A stretch of DNA of 64,000 nt from Modestobacter lapidis (GCA_019779905.1 JABAKE010000008.1:62001-126000), one strand, 5' to 3'; positions 1 to 9,182 are shown, counted from the first letter of the stretch. The notes: generated from the sequence alone by a model not told the origin. Numbers and translations are program-made.

Positions 1-645
1 CCGCTTGAACCCGAACGCCTTCGCCGACAGCGTCGACAGGTGGATCGGGTTCACGTCACCGGAGACCTTCGCGTAGCGTCGGCCGGTGTCGGCGGGCACC
101 CGCCACTGGGCCGCGGTCCGGTCCAGGGCGACCACGTCCACCGTGACGTCGGCGTCCGGGGCACCCGCCGGCGCGGTGGCGCCGCGGGCCAGGTACGTCG
201 ACCGGCCGCGCCACACCTCCGTGCCGCCGGTGGACACCGACGCGCACAGGTCCACCGTCGCGCCCCGCACGTGCGCAGCGAACCGCTCGGCCCAGACCTC
301 GACGTCCAGCTCCGCCGACGCCCGGACGGGCCGGATCGACGAGATGGAGTTGCGCACGTGCACCAGCCCGGGCAGCGCGAGCGGAAAGGCCGGGTCGGCC
401 ATCAGGGCGACCTGCAGCGGAAAGGCGAGCAGGTGCGGAAAGGTCACCGGCAGGGTGTCGGTGAGCGGGAAACCGCAGACCCGCGCGTAGTCGGCGGCCT
501 GCGCGGCGTCCACCGGGACGCCCACCCGGGCCAGCCGGGTCGCCGGCAGGTCGCCGCCGCGGCCACGCGCGCTCAGCGCGGCCCGGCCGAACAGCGCGGG
601 CAGGTTCGGTGCCTCCGCCAGCACGGTGCGCTCGGCCACGGTCAC
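1..645 (-). CDS. MaoC-family (R)-specific enoyl thioester dehydratase (3' end off window)
   Basis: Only the first 215 codons are present; the C-terminus runs off the left edge. MaoC-like hotdog dehydratases interconvert 3-hydroxyacyl and trans-2-enoyl thioesters. The hydratase-2 signature YAKVSGDVNPIH is visible at residues 191-202, carrying the catalytic Asp and His. The first 190 residues match the degenerate N-terminal hotdog half of two-domain (double-hotdog) proteins such as mycobacterial HtdX. The GTG start (645) overlaps the TGA of the upstream fabG gene in a GTGA, so the two are translationally coupled. The order maoC-fabG-thiolase resembles M. tuberculosis Rv0241c-Rv0242c-Rv0243. A second in-frame GTG two codons later is an alternative start. 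Confidence 0.88.
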   Translation of the reverse strand, partial: MTVAERTVLAEAPNLPALFGRAALSARGRGGDLPATRLARVGVPVDAAQAADYARVCGFPLTDTLPVTFPHLLAFPLQVALMADPAFPLALPGLVHVRNSISSIRPVRASAELDVEVWAERFAAHVRGATVDLCASVSTGGTEVWRGRSTYLARGATAPAGAPDADVTVDVVALDRTAAQWRVPADTGRRYAKVSGDVNPIHLSTLSAKAFGFKR

Positions 646-2012
646 GCCCCCAGCAGCGACTGGCCGCAGACCCGCACGACCTGGCCGTTGACCCCGCCGC
701 TGGCCGGCTGCGCCAGCCAGGCGATCGTCTCGGCCACGTCGACCGGCAGGCCACCCTGCTGCAGCGAGTTCAGCCGCGCACCGACCTCCCGGGTGCCGAC
801 CGGCATCGACGCCGTCATCTCGGTGACGATGAAGCCCGGTGCGACCGCGTTGATCGTCGCGCCGCGCCCGGCGAACTCCGGCGCCCATGCGCGCACCATG
901 CCGATCACCCCCGCCTTGCTGGCCGCGTAGTTGGTCTGGCCGCGGTTGCCGGCGATCCCCGACTGCGAGCTGACGCAGACCACCCGGGCGGCCGGCCGCA
1001 GCAGGCCGTCGGCGTCCAGCAGCGCCTGCGTGAGGTCGAGCTGGGCCTGCAGGTTGACCGTCATCACCGTGTTCCAGCGGTCGGCGTCCATGTTCACCAG
1101 CAGCTTGTCCCGGGTGATGCCGGCGTTGTGGACGACGATGTCCACGCCAGGGCCTACGCCCGCGTAACGCCGCTCGCGCAGGTGCTCGACCAGCCGGCTC
1201 GCGGCGTCCGCGGCGGTGATGTCCAGCTGCAGCGCTGCTCCGCCGACCTCGTTGGCGATCCCGGCCAGCGCCTGACCGGCGGCCGGCACGTCGACGGCGA
1301 CCACGTGCGCGCCGTCCCGGGCCAGCACCCGGGCGATCGCCGCGCCGATGCCGCGGGCCGCGCCGGTGACGACGGCGACCTTGCCGGTCAGCGGCCGCTC
1401 CTCGTCCTGCACCGCAGGGGCCACCGGGGCCGACACCGTGACCTGCTGGCCGTCCACGTAGGCCGACCGGCCGGAGAGGAAGAACCGCACCGGCGCGGCC
1501 AGCGCCTCCTCGGCGCCGGCCGGGACGAGCACCAGGTTGGCCGTCGACCCGCCGCGCAGCTCCTTGGCGACGGACCGGACCAGCCCATCCAGGGCCTGCC
1601 GGGCCGCGGCCTGGGCCGGCGTGGCCGCCTCGGCCGGTGGGTCGGCCAGCACGAGCACCCGCCCGCTCGGCCGCAGCCGCTTGACCGCCGGGGCCAGAAA
1701 GGCGTGCACGCCGGCGAGGTCGGCCGGGCCGGTCAGCCCCGTCGCGTCGAGCAGGACGGCGGCCGGGCGCTCGCCGTCCTCGGGCCCGTCTGCGGTGCCG
1801 AGCGACTGCACCGGCACCCCGGCGTCCTGCAGCAGCGCGGTCAGCCGGTCGGCCAGCCGCCCCGCGGCCGCCGAGCCGACCACGGCCGGGCCGGGCAGCA
1901 GCGGCTGGCCGGGCTCGTACCGGCGCAGCACGGCCGGCCGGGGCAGGCCGAGCTGCCTGGTGATCGTCGTCCCGACGCCGGAGTTGGCGAAGTTGCGGTA
2001 CCAGTCGTTCAC
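642..2012 (-). CDS. fabG: High-molecular-weight 3-oxoacyl reductase (FabG4-like)
   Basis: 456 aa, about twice the usual FabG length. Residues 1-205 form an extra N-terminal flavodoxin-like region and residues 210-456 an SDR domain. Visible motifs are the TGAARGIG nucleotide loop near residue 216, an NAG motif, and the catalytic set Ser349, Tyr362 and Lys366 (YAASK). Enzymes of this type reduce 3-oxoacyl-CoA or -ACP, usually with NADH. The GTG start at 2012 has GGAGGA six bases upstream. It lies 46 bp downstream of the thiolase and overlaps the dehydratase by 4 bp, so the three genes probably form one operon. Length and gene order match mycobacterial FabG4 (454 aa); this comparison is from family knowledge. 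Confidence 0.92.
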   Translation of the reverse strand: MNDWYRNFANSGVGTTITRQLGLPRPAVLRRYEPGQPLLPGPAVVGSAAAGRLADRLTALLQDAGVPVQSLGTADGPEDGERPAAVLLDATGLTGPADLAGVHAFLAPAVKRLRPSGRVLVLADPPAEAATPAQAAARQALDGLVRSVAKELRGGSTANLVLVPAGAEEALAAPVRFFLSGRSAYVDGQQVTVSAPVAPAVQDEERPLTGKVAVVTGAARGIGAAIARVLARDGAHVVAVDVPAAGQALAGIANEVGGAALQLDITAADAASRLVEHLRERRYAGVGPGVDIVVHNAGITRDKLLVNMDADRWNTVMTVNLQAQLDLTQALLDADGLLRPAARVVCVSSQSGIAGNRGQTNYAASKAGVIGMVRAWAPEFAGRGATINAVAPGFIVTEMTASMPVGTREVGARLNSLQQGGLPVDVAETIAWLAQPASGGVNGQVVRVCGQSLLGA

Positions 2013-2058
2013 GATGGGTCCTCCACGTGCTCGAGCCCGGAAGAGCGTAGGGACACGA

Positions 2059-3342
2059 TCAGGACTCCAGGATGGCGACGACGCCCTGGCCGCCGGCGGC
2101 GCAGATGGAGATCAGGCCGCGCTTGCCCGGGCCGGCCTCGTGCAGCAGCTTCGCCAGGGTGGCGACGATCCGGCCCCCGGTCGCGGCGAACGGGTGGCCG
2201 GCGGCCAGCGACGATCCGTTCACGTTGAGCTTCGACCGGTCGATCGCGCCGAGCGGGGTGTCCAGGCCGAGGGTGTCCTTGCAGTACGCCGGGTCCTCCC
2301 ACGCCTTGAGGGTGGCCAGCACGGTGGAGGCGAAGGCCTCGTGCACCTCGTAGAAGTCGAAGTCCTGCAGGGTGAGCCCGTTGCGGGCCAGCAGCACCGG
2401 GACGGCGTGCACCGGGGCCATCAGCAGGCCCTCGCCGCCGTGCACGTAGTCGACGGCGGCGGTCTGCGCGTCGACCAGGTGGGCGAGCACCGGCAGACCC
2501 TTCGCGGCGGCCCACTCGTCGGAGCCCAGCAGGACGGCGGAGGCGCCGTCGGTCAGCGGGGTGGAGTTGCCCGCCGTCATCGTGGCGCCCTCGCCCTTCC
2601 CGAACACCGGCTGCAGCGTGGCCAGCTTCTCCGGCGAGGAGTCCGGCCGCAGGTTCTGGTCGCGGGCCAGCCCGAGGTAGGGGGTGACCAGGTCGTCGAA
2701 GAAGCCGCGGTCGTAGGCGGCGGCCAGGTTCCGGTGCGAGGCGACGGCGAGCTCGTCCTGCTCCTCGCGGCCGATCTCCCACTCGGCGGCGGTGATCGCC
2801 GCGTGCTCACCCATCGACAGCCCGGTGCGCGGCTCGGCGTTGCGCGGCACCTCGGGCAGCAGCTGGCCGGGCCGGATTCCGGCCAGCGCCTTGAGCCGCT
2901 GCTGGACCGTCTTGGCGCTGTTGACCGCCAGGAGCACCCGGCGCATGTCCTCGTTGATGGCCATCGGGGCATCGGAGGTGGTGTCGACGCCGCCGGCGAT
3001 GCCCGACTCGAGCTGCCCGAGGGCGATCTTGTTGGCGACCAGGATCGCGGCCTCCAGACCGGTCCCGCACGCCTGCTGGACGTCGTAGGCCGGCGTGCTC
3101 GCCGCCAGCCGGGAGCCCAGCACGCTCTCCCGGGTCAGGTTGAAGTCCCGGGCGTGCTTGAGGACGGCGCCGGCCGCCACCTCGCCGAGCCGCTCGTCCT
3201 GCAGCCCGAAGCGGGCGACCAGCCCGTCGAGGGTGGCGGTGAGCATGTCCTGGTTGGACGCCCGGGCGTACCGGGAGTTCGAGCGGGCGAAGGGGATGCG
3301 GTTGCCGCCGACGATCGCGGCCTTCCGGGTCGGAGCTGCCAT
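2059..3342 (-). CDS. Acetyl-CoA acyltransferase / thiolase (FadA2-like)
   Basis: 427 aa thiolase that would cleave 3-ketoacyl-CoA to acetyl-CoA and a shortened acyl-CoA, or run in reverse. The nucleophilic cysteine is Cys92 (QQACGTGLEA), the active-site histidine His383 (AAGHPFAATGGR) and the second cysteine Cys414 (SICAAGGQG). All are present, so the enzyme should be active. It starts at ATG 3342 and leads the minus-strand operon with fabG and maoC. It diverges from a TetR gene; the 91-bp gap holds a strong palindrome 25-50 bp upstream of this start, so regulation by that TetR is likely. The substrate chain length cannot be read from the sequence. Confidence 0.93.
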   Translation of the reverse strand: MAAPTRKAAIVGGNRIPFARSNSRYARASNQDMLTATLDGLVARFGLQDERLGEVAAGAVLKHARDFNLTRESVLGSRLAASTPAYDVQQACGTGLEAAILVANKIALGQLESGIAGGVDTTSDAPMAINEDMRRVLLAVNSAKTVQQRLKALAGIRPGQLLPEVPRNAEPRTGLSMGEHAAITAAEWEIGREEQDELAVASHRNLAAAYDRGFFDDLVTPYLGLARDQNLRPDSSPEKLATLQPVFGKGEGATMTAGNSTPLTDGASAVLLGSDEWAAAKGLPVLAHLVDAQTAAVDYVHGGEGLLMAPVHAVPVLLARNGLTLQDFDFYEVHEAFASTVLATLKAWEDPAYCKDTLGLDTPLGAIDRSKLNVNGSSLAAGHPFAATGGRIVATLAKLLHEAGPGKRGLISICAAGGQGVVAILES

Positions 3343-3366
3343 CGGGGAGACCTCTCAGCGGGGCGG

Positions 3367-3392
3367 TCCGCCAAAATGGCCATTCTGGCGGA
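3367..3392. promoter_or_regulatory. 26-bp palindrome, probable TetR operator
   Basis: Two 13-bp arms, TCCGCCAAAATGG and CCATTCTGGCGGA, are complementary except for one base pair. It sits between the divergent thiolase (start 3342) and TetR (start 3434) genes, where a TetR dimer could block both promoters. A second, weaker inverted repeat (CGTTC, 7 nt, GAACG; 3424-3440) overlaps the TetR start codon. Binding is inferred, not shown. Confidence 0.7.
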
Positions 3393-3433
3393 AGCATGCG
3401 TCGGTACTCAAGGTATCAGGTACCGTTCGTTGC

Positions 3434-4108
3434 GTGAACGCTGACCGAGGAAGTGCGCGGGACCGGCGCGACTCCCGGTGGGACGAGCACCGGCGGGCGC
3501 GCCGCGAGCAGCTGGTCCAGGCCACCATCGCGGCGGTCGGCAAGCACGGCGCCGGCGTCGGCATGGAGGAGATCGCCGCCGAGGCCGGCACCAGCAAGAC
3601 CGTCGTCTACCGGCACTTCGCCGACCGCAGCGAGCTGCACGTCGCCGTCTGCGCCCTGGTCGCGGAGCAGCTGACCCGCAAGCTGCGCGAGACGATGAGC
3701 GGCACCGACCACCCGCGGCAGATGGTGGCCGCCGCCATCGAGGCCTACCTGGCCTTCCTGGAGGCCGACCCCGAGGTCTACCGCTTCGTCGTCCACCAGC
3801 AGCTGCCCGACCGGCCCGTCGACCCGGCCGGACGCCCGCTCGACCCGATCAGCAACCTCTCCGGCCTGGTCGGGCACGAGGCCGCTGCCCTCGTCGCGGT
3901 GGGCCTGCGCCGCGCCGGGCGCGACCCGGCCGCCGCCGAACCCTGGGGCCACGGTCTGGTCGGGCTGATCCGCTCGGCCGCCGACTGGTGGCTGCAGGCC
4001 GACCGCCCGATGCCCCGCGCGGAGCTGGCCGCCCACCTCACCGATCTCGCGTGGTCCGGCCTGGCCGGCATCGCGATCCCCGCACCGATTCCCCTGGAGG
4101 GCCCGTGA
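3434..4108 (+). CDS. TetR-family transcriptional regulator
   Basis: 224 aa from GTG 3434. Residues about 22-70 form the TetR helix-turn-helix (EEIAAEAGTSKTVVYRHF). The rest is a helical ligand-binding domain that I cannot assign to a specific effector. The reading frame is open further upstream, but the extension lacks family similarity and crosses the palindrome. The gene is divergent from the thiolase operon, and its TGA overlaps the GTG of the acyl-CoA oxidase-like gene (GTGA), so both are made from one mRNA. The context suggests a repressor that senses an acyl-CoA or related ligand and controls both arms; this is inference. Confidence 0.9.
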   Translation: MNADRGSARDRRDSRWDEHRRARREQLVQATIAAVGKHGAGVGMEEIAAEAGTSKTVVYRHFADRSELHVAVCALVAEQLTRKLRETMSGTDHPRQMVAAAIEAYLAFLEADPEVYRFVVHQQLPDRPVDPAGRPLDPISNLSGLVGHEAAALVAVGLRRAGRDPAAAEPWGHGLVGLIRSAADWWLQADRPMPRAELAAHLTDLAWSGLAGIAIPAPIPLEGP

Positions 4109-6093
4109 CCATCCCCGCATCCGTCGACCCCGTCCGCATCCAGGAGGTGCTCGACGGCCGGTGGGCGCACGTCCGCCGGGCCGTCCGCGAGCAGCTGGAC
4201 GACGCCGCGTTCACCCCCGTCCCCGGCGAGTCGATGGCCGAGGCCCGGGCGCGGACCACCGCCCTGGCCGGCCGGCTGGCCGGCACCGACGCGGTGACGC
4301 TGGGCTTCCCCGCGCAGTACGGCGGGCGGGACGACGCCGGCGGCTCGGTCACCGCGGTCGAGATGCTGGCCTTCACCGACCTGTCGTTGATGGTCAAGGC
4401 CGGCGTGCAGTGGGGCCTGTTCGGCGGGGCGGTGCAGGCGCTGGGCACCCGGCGCCACCACGACGAGTTCCTGCCGGCGATCATGAGCTTCGAGCTGCCC
4501 GGTTGCTTCGCGATGACCGAGACCGGCCACGGCTCCGACGTCCAGCAGCTGCGGACGACGTGCACCTACGACCCGGCCACGGAGACCTTCGACCTGCACA
4601 CCCCGCACGAGGCCGCCCGCAAGGACTACATCGGCAACGCCGCGCGGGACGGGCGAATGGCGGTCGTCTTCGCCCAGCTGATCACCGGTGGGGAGGGCCG
4701 CGGCGTGCACGCCTGGCTGGTGCCGATCCGCGACGAGGCCGGCAACCCGCTGCCCGGCGTCACCATCGGCGACGACGGCCCGAAGGCCGGGCTGCTCGGC
4801 GTCGACAACGGCCGGCTCACCTTCGACCACGTGCGCGTGCCGCGGGAGATGCTGCTGGACCGCCACGGCTCGGTCGCCCCCGACGGCACGTACACCTCGT
4901 CCATCGAGAACGAGACCCGCCGCTTCTTCACCATGCTGGGCACCCTCGTGCGCGGCCGGGTGAGCGTCGCCGGCTCGGCGGGCTCGGCCACCAAGGTCGC
5001 GCTGGAGATCGCCGTCCGGTACGGCGACACCCGCCGCCAGTTCACCGCGCCCGGCGAGCCGCGCGAGGTCGTGATCAACGACTACCGGGTGCACCAGCGC
5101 AAGCTGCTGCCGGTGCTGGCGCGGACCTACGCCCTGCACTTCGCGCAGGAGGAGCTGGTCTCGGCGATGCACGACGTCCAGGGCGCGGCGGACCTCGACG
5201 AGGCCGCCCAGCGCGAGCTGGAGTCCCGGGCCGCCGGCCTGAAGGCGGCCACCACCTGGCACGCGACGCGCACCATCCAGCTGTGCCGCGAGGCCTGCGG
5301 CGGGGCCGGCTACCTGGCGGAGAACCGGCTGCCCGGCCTCAAGGCCGACACCGACGTGTTCACCACCTTCGAGGGCGACAACACGGTGCTGCTGCAGCTG
5401 GTCGCCAAGGGCCTGCTCACCGGCTACCGGGACGCGTTCGGCTCGCTGGACGGCTGGGGCAAGGTTGCCTTCGTCGCTGAGCAGGTGCGGGAGACGGTGC
5501 TGGAGCGCACCGCGGCCCGCGGGCTGATCCAGCGCCTGGTGGACGCCGTCCCCGGCCGGGAGGACGACGTCGCCCTCACCGACCGCGGCTGGCAGCTGGC
5601 CGCCTTCGAGGACCGCGAGAAGCACATCCTGGACGGCGCGATCAAGCGGCTGCGCCGCAACGCGACCCGCAAGGACATCACCCCCTTCGACGTCTTCAAC
5701 GACGTGCAGGACCACGTGCTGAGGGCGGCGCAGGCGCACATCGACCGGGTGGTGCTCGAGGCGTTCGTCGCCGGCATCGAGCGCGCCGCCGATCCGGCGG
5801 CCCGGGCGCTGCTCGAGCGCGTGTGCGACCTGTTCGCGCTGTCGACCATCGAGGCGGACAAGGGCTGGTTCCTGCAGCACGGCCGGCTCACCCCCGCCCG
5901 CGCCAAGGCGCTGACCGGCGCGGTCAACGAGCTGCTGGGCGAGCTGCGCCCGCACATGCGCACCCTGGTCGACGCCTTCGCCATCCGCGACAGCTGGCTG
6001 GCCTGCGCGATCCTGACCGAGGAGCCGGCCCGTCAGGAGGCGATGGCCGCGCACGATGCCGCGACCGACCGGGAGATGGCGCCCGCTCGGTGA
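4105..6093 (+). CDS. Acyl-CoA oxidase-like / acyl-CoA dehydrogenase family enzyme
   Basis: 662 aa flavoprotein of the acyl-CoA dehydrogenase superfamily. Several features look more like acyl-CoA oxidases (ACOX) than ordinary 380-aa FadE: the length, the flavin-contact segment CFAMTETGHGSDV, the beta-domain segment ARKDYIGNAA, and the block CREACGGAGYLAENR followed by TDVFTTFEGDNTVLLQ. The Glu in that last block (Glu423) is the expected catalytic base. The reaction would be alpha,beta-dehydrogenation of acyl-CoA to trans-2-enoyl-CoA. Whether O2 or an electron-transfer flavoprotein re-oxidises the FAD cannot be decided here. It is translationally coupled to the TetR gene (GTGA overlap) and followed by a long hairpin. 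In the mycobacterial locus the corresponding position is held by FadE5. Confidence 0.88.
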   Translation: MTIPASVDPVRIQEVLDGRWAHVRRAVREQLDDAAFTPVPGESMAEARARTTALAGRLAGTDAVTLGFPAQYGGRDDAGGSVTAVEMLAFTDLSLMVKAGVQWGLFGGAVQALGTRRHHDEFLPAIMSFELPGCFAMTETGHGSDVQQLRTTCTYDPATETFDLHTPHEAARKDYIGNAARDGRMAVVFAQLITGGEGRGVHAWLVPIRDEAGNPLPGVTIGDDGPKAGLLGVDNGRLTFDHVRVPREMLLDRHGSVAPDGTYTSSIENETRRFFTMLGTLVRGRVSVAGSAGSATKVALEIAVRYGDTRRQFTAPGEPREVVINDYRVHQRKLLPVLARTYALHFAQEELVSAMHDVQGAADLDEAAQRELESRAAGLKAATTWHATRTIQLCREACGGAGYLAENRLPGLKADTDVFTTFEGDNTVLLQLVAKGLLTGYRDAFGSLDGWGKVAFVAEQVRETVLERTAARGLIQRLVDAVPGREDDVALTDRGWQLAAFEDREKHILDGAIKRLRRNATRKDITPFDVFNDVQDHVLRAAQAHIDRVVLEAFVAGIERAADPAARALLERVCDLFALSTIEADKGWFLQHGRLTPARAKALTGAVNELLGELRPHMRTLVDAFAIRDSWLACAILTEEPARQEAMAAHDAATDREMAPAR

Positions 6094-6109
6094 CCTCGCG
6101 GCCGGCCCA

Positions 6110-6171
6110 CTGAGCAGTTGCGGTCACCGACACGGCGGGGCACGCCGTGCCGGCCGACCACAACTGCTCAG
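6110..6171. terminator. Bidirectional hairpin terminator between convergent genes
   Basis: A perfect 11-bp outer stem (CTGAGCAGTTG at 6110-6120 with CAACTGCTCAG at 6161-6171) encloses a 7-bp inner stem (CACGGCG at 6131-6137, CGCCGTG at 6143-6149) with loop GGGCA. It contains the stop codon of the minus-strand phosphatase gene and lies 16 bp after the stop of the oxidase-like gene. There is no T-tract, as usual in actinobacteria. Confidence 0.75.
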
Positions 6172-9017
6172 TCGGCGGGGCGACGTGGGGGGTCGCCGGC
6201 GGTGCCGGCGCCGGAGACCACCGCCGGGGAGGGCTCGATCCCCGGGGGCACCCGCTGCGGCCCGGCCTCCGCCGGCCGCGGGGCGTCCTGCCGGTGGACC
6301 CGGACGGCGAGCAGCGCGACGTCGTCCTCGGTGTCGGGCAGGAACATCCGCTGCAGCAGGCGGTCGCACAGCTGCTGCAGCGGCAGCGCGGACAGCTCGG
6401 CGAGCACCTCCCGCAACTCCTCCATGCCGGCGTCGAGGTCGCGGTCGCGGCGTTCCACCAGGCCGTCGGTGTAGAGCAGCAGCGTCCCGCCGACCTCCAC
6501 GGTGGCCACCCGGTCCATCCGTGGCCGGTCGGCGTCCACCCCGAGCAGCAGGTCCGGCGGCTCCTCGTCGAGCAGGGTGGCCGCGCCCTCGGCGGACAGC
6601 AGCAACGGCGGTGGATGGCCGGCGGTCGACCAGCGGACCCGGGTCTCCCCGGCCCGCAGCTCCGGATCGTCCTGCTCGAGCCGCGCCACCAGGGCCGTCG
6701 CCATGATGTCCAGGTCCAGCCCCCGGGCGGCCCGGTCCAGCCCGCCGAGCACCTCCGCCGGGGTGCCACCGGTGTGGTGGCCGATGCCCCGCAGCAGCCC
6801 GCGGAGCTGGCCCATCGCGGCGGCGGCCCGGCTGTCGTGGCCCACCACGTCACCGATGACCAGCACCGTCGCGCCGTCGGACTGGACGAAGGCGTCGTAC
6901 CAGTCACCACCGATCTCCGCTCCGGCCGCGGCGGGGACGTAGCGGACGGCGATCTCGCAGTGGTCGGGCGCCGGCGGCTCGGTGAGCAGGCTGCGCTGCA
7001 GCGTCTCGGCCAGCTGGCGCTGCTGGCCGAACAGCCGGGCCTGCTGGAGGGCCAGGCCCGCCCGCCGGCCCACCTCCGTCGCGGTGTCCAGCTCCACGCG
7101 GGTGTGCGGGCCGCGTTCGGCGCCGGTGTACAGCCCCAGCGCCCCCAGCGTTCCGCCGCGCGCCACCAGCGGGACGACGGCCCCCGAGGCCGGCCCCAGG
7201 GCAGCGAGCGCGGACCGTGCCGCCGGGTCGGGCAGCGCGCGCTCGACGTACTCCGGTGCCAGCACGGGGAGCACCACCGGGCGGCCGGTGCGGATGGCCA
7301 CCCGGGCGCCGGCCTCGTCGGTCATCGTGGCGACCATGGCCCGCACGTACTCCGCCAGCTCGGCGCCCCGGGCCGGGTCGGAGTGCGCCGAGGTGAGCTC
7401 GCGCAGCCGGCCGTGCTCGTCGGTGACCACGACCCAGCACCAGTCCCCGAGGGCGGGGACCACCAGCTCGGCCAGCCGGCTGATCTGCTCGGTGATGTCC
7501 AGCGTGCCCGACAGGACCTCGCCCACGTCGGCGAGCAGGCGGAGCTGGGCGTTCGCCGCGGCCATCTGCTCGACCGCCGCATCCCGCTCGGCGTCGGCCT
7601 GCAGGCGCATCACGCTCAGCGCGATCTGTGCGGTCAGCGCCTCGAGCACCTCGACGTCGTCGTCGCCGAACGGGTGGGGCGTGTTCCACACCGCCACGAA
7701 GGCGCCCAGCAGCCGGCCCTCCACCCGCAGCGGCAGGGCGGCGACCGCCTGGGCGCCGAGCAGCCGGGTCATCTCGGCCATCCGCGGGAAGCGCGCGGCA
7801 GCGGCCGCCGGGTCGGGCAGCAGCACCCGCTCCCCGTGGCGGGCGACCCACTGGGTGGGCAGGGAGTCGTCGAGGGCGATCTCCACGCCGTCGGCAGGGG
7901 CCGGCACGCCGACCTCGGCGGCCGCGACCTCGACGATGTCCTTGAGCCGGGAGCCCAGGTGCGCGCGCAGCACTCCCGCACGGTCGAAGACGGCGAGCGC
8001 CCCGGTCGCGGCGCCCAGCACCTCGGCGCCGCGGAGGGTGATCTGCGCCAGCTGGTCGATCCGACCGGCGCCGGCGAGTGCGGCGGCGACCTCGGCGACG
8101 GCGGTGGTGCGCTGGAGCGAGGACAGCCGCCCCTCGGCGTGCCGGCGCCCCTCCGTCACGTCGACCAGGGCGCCGAGCAACCGGACCGCGCGTCCGGTCG
8201 GGTCGGTCAGCACCCGGCCCCGGGACACGACCCAGCGCGCCGACCCGTCGGTGCGCAGGATCCGCATCTCGGCGGCGTAGTGGCCGCGCTCCGCGACGGC
8301 TGCGTCCATCGCCGCCCCGACCGCGGCCTGGTCGTCAGGGTGGACGTGTTCGAGCACATTGCCCGGCGCGTCCGGGCCGGGCACGTACTCGCGGCCGAAC
8401 AGGGCCGCGCACCGCTCGTCCCAGCTCACCTGGCCGGTGTCGAGGTCCAGCTCCCACACGCCGACCATGCTGGCCTCGAGGGCCACCTCCAGGCGGCCGA
8501 GCGAGCTGCGGAGTTCGGCGGACGCCGCGGCGAGCTCCAGCTCGGTGCGCACCGCCGCCGCCACCTCACCGGCCAGCGCGACGTCCTCGGTGGACCACGC
8601 GCGCGGCACCGCGGACAGCGCGGTCAGCGCACCGACCGCGTGGCCGGAGAGCTCCAGGGGCAGGGAGAGGAGGGCACGCACCTGCCCGGCGGCGACGGCC
8701 GGCACCCGGGCGAACCGGGCGTCGGCCGCGACGTCGGGCACCACGAGGGGCGCCCGCAACCGCGCCGCCATCGCGCCGGGCGCATCGCCCAGCGGGCTCG
8801 CCGGGCCGCGGACGGTCGGCCGGCCGACCCCGCCCACGGCGACCGCGACGTCGGTGTAGAGCACGACCTGCACCGTCTCCGCCCGCAGCAGGCGGGCGGC
8901 CAACCCGGCGAGCCGGTCGAACGGGGCGCTGCCGGGAAGCTCGGCGACGAGCCGGCGGGTGACGGCCAGGCGCGCCGGGTCGTCCAGCGGATCGCGTTCT
9001 GCACACGGGACGGGCAC
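6168..9017 (-). CDS. GAF-PAS-GAF-GAF sensor with SpoIIE/PP2C-type phosphatase domain
   Basis: 949 aa. Domains in order: GAF (about 15-165), PAS/PAC (170-290, with a HPDD motif), GAF (about 310-460), GAF (about 490-660), then a SpoIIE-type PP2C phosphatase (about 680-900). The phosphatase has GAEIGGDWYDAF, VIGDVVGHD and the TEDDVALLAVR tail with metal-binding aspartates. Such proteins are cytoplasmic, lack membrane helices and dephosphorylate STAS-domain anti-anti-sigma factors in partner-switching stress or signalling pathways. The GTG at 9017 was chosen because GAGGAGG lies 9 nt upstream and the first GAF starts soon after; the frame is open further upstream without similarity. The gene is divergent from the EAL protein, with 165 bp between. 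No partner kinase is in the window; a STAS protein lies at 42.4 kb. Confidence 0.88.
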   Translation of the reverse strand: MPVPCAERDPLDDPARLAVTRRLVAELPGSAPFDRLAGLAARLLRAETVQVVLYTDVAVAVGGVGRPTVRGPASPLGDAPGAMAARLRAPLVVPDVAADARFARVPAVAAGQVRALLSLPLELSGHAVGALTALSAVPRAWSTEDVALAGEVAAAVRTELELAAASAELRSSLGRLEVALEASMVGVWELDLDTGQVSWDERCAALFGREYVPGPDAPGNVLEHVHPDDQAAVGAAMDAAVAERGHYAAEMRILRTDGSARWVVSRGRVLTDPTGRAVRLLGALVDVTEGRRHAEGRLSSLQRTTAVAEVAAALAGAGRIDQLAQITLRGAEVLGAATGALAVFDRAGVLRAHLGSRLKDIVEVAAAEVGVPAPADGVEIALDDSLPTQWVARHGERVLLPDPAAAAARFPRMAEMTRLLGAQAVAALPLRVEGRLLGAFVAVWNTPHPFGDDDVEVLEALTAQIALSVMRLQADAERDAAVEQMAAANAQLRLLADVGEVLSGTLDITEQISRLAELVVPALGDWCWVVVTDEHGRLRELTSAHSDPARGAELAEYVRAMVATMTDEAGARVAIRTGRPVVLPVLAPEYVERALPDPAARSALAALGPASGAVVPLVARGGTLGALGLYTGAERGPHTRVELDTATEVGRRAGLALQQARLFGQQRQLAETLQRSLLTEPPAPDHCEIAVRYVPAAAGAEIGGDWYDAFVQSDGATVLVIGDVVGHDSRAAAAMGQLRGLLRGIGHHTGGTPAEVLGGLDRAARGLDLDIMATALVARLEQDDPELRAGETRVRWSTAGHPPPLLLSAEGAATLLDEEPPDLLLGVDADRPRMDRVATVEVGGTLLLYTDGLVERRDRDLDAGMEELREVLAELSALPLQQLCDRLLQRMFLPDTEDDVALLAVRVHRQDAPRPAEAGPQRVPPGIEPSPAVVSGAGTAGDPPRRPAD

Positions 9018-9182
9018 GGCGACGGACCTCCTCGTTGCACATCGACGGCGGTGCCCGGCACGGCGACGGTCGGACCATGCTGCCATGCCCCACCCCCCGG
9101 CCGCGTCGAGCGGAACGCCTCGATGGGGTGAATCCCCGTTCAGCGGCGCCCGCCGGGGGTCGATGCCGGGGAGGTGACGACG

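Noticed and set aside
609-2228. Long plus-strand open frames opposite fabG, thiolase and many other genes
   Set aside because: In such GC-rich DNA stop codons are rare on all frames. These translations are Arg/Gly/Pro-rich low-complexity sequence with no family motifs, while the minus-strand frames carry clear domains.
3478-4104. Possible long N-terminal extension of the acyl-CoA oxidase-like protein
   Set aside because: The frame is open but overlaps the TetR gene completely; the GTG at 4105 overlapping the TetR stop gives the normal N-terminus of the family.
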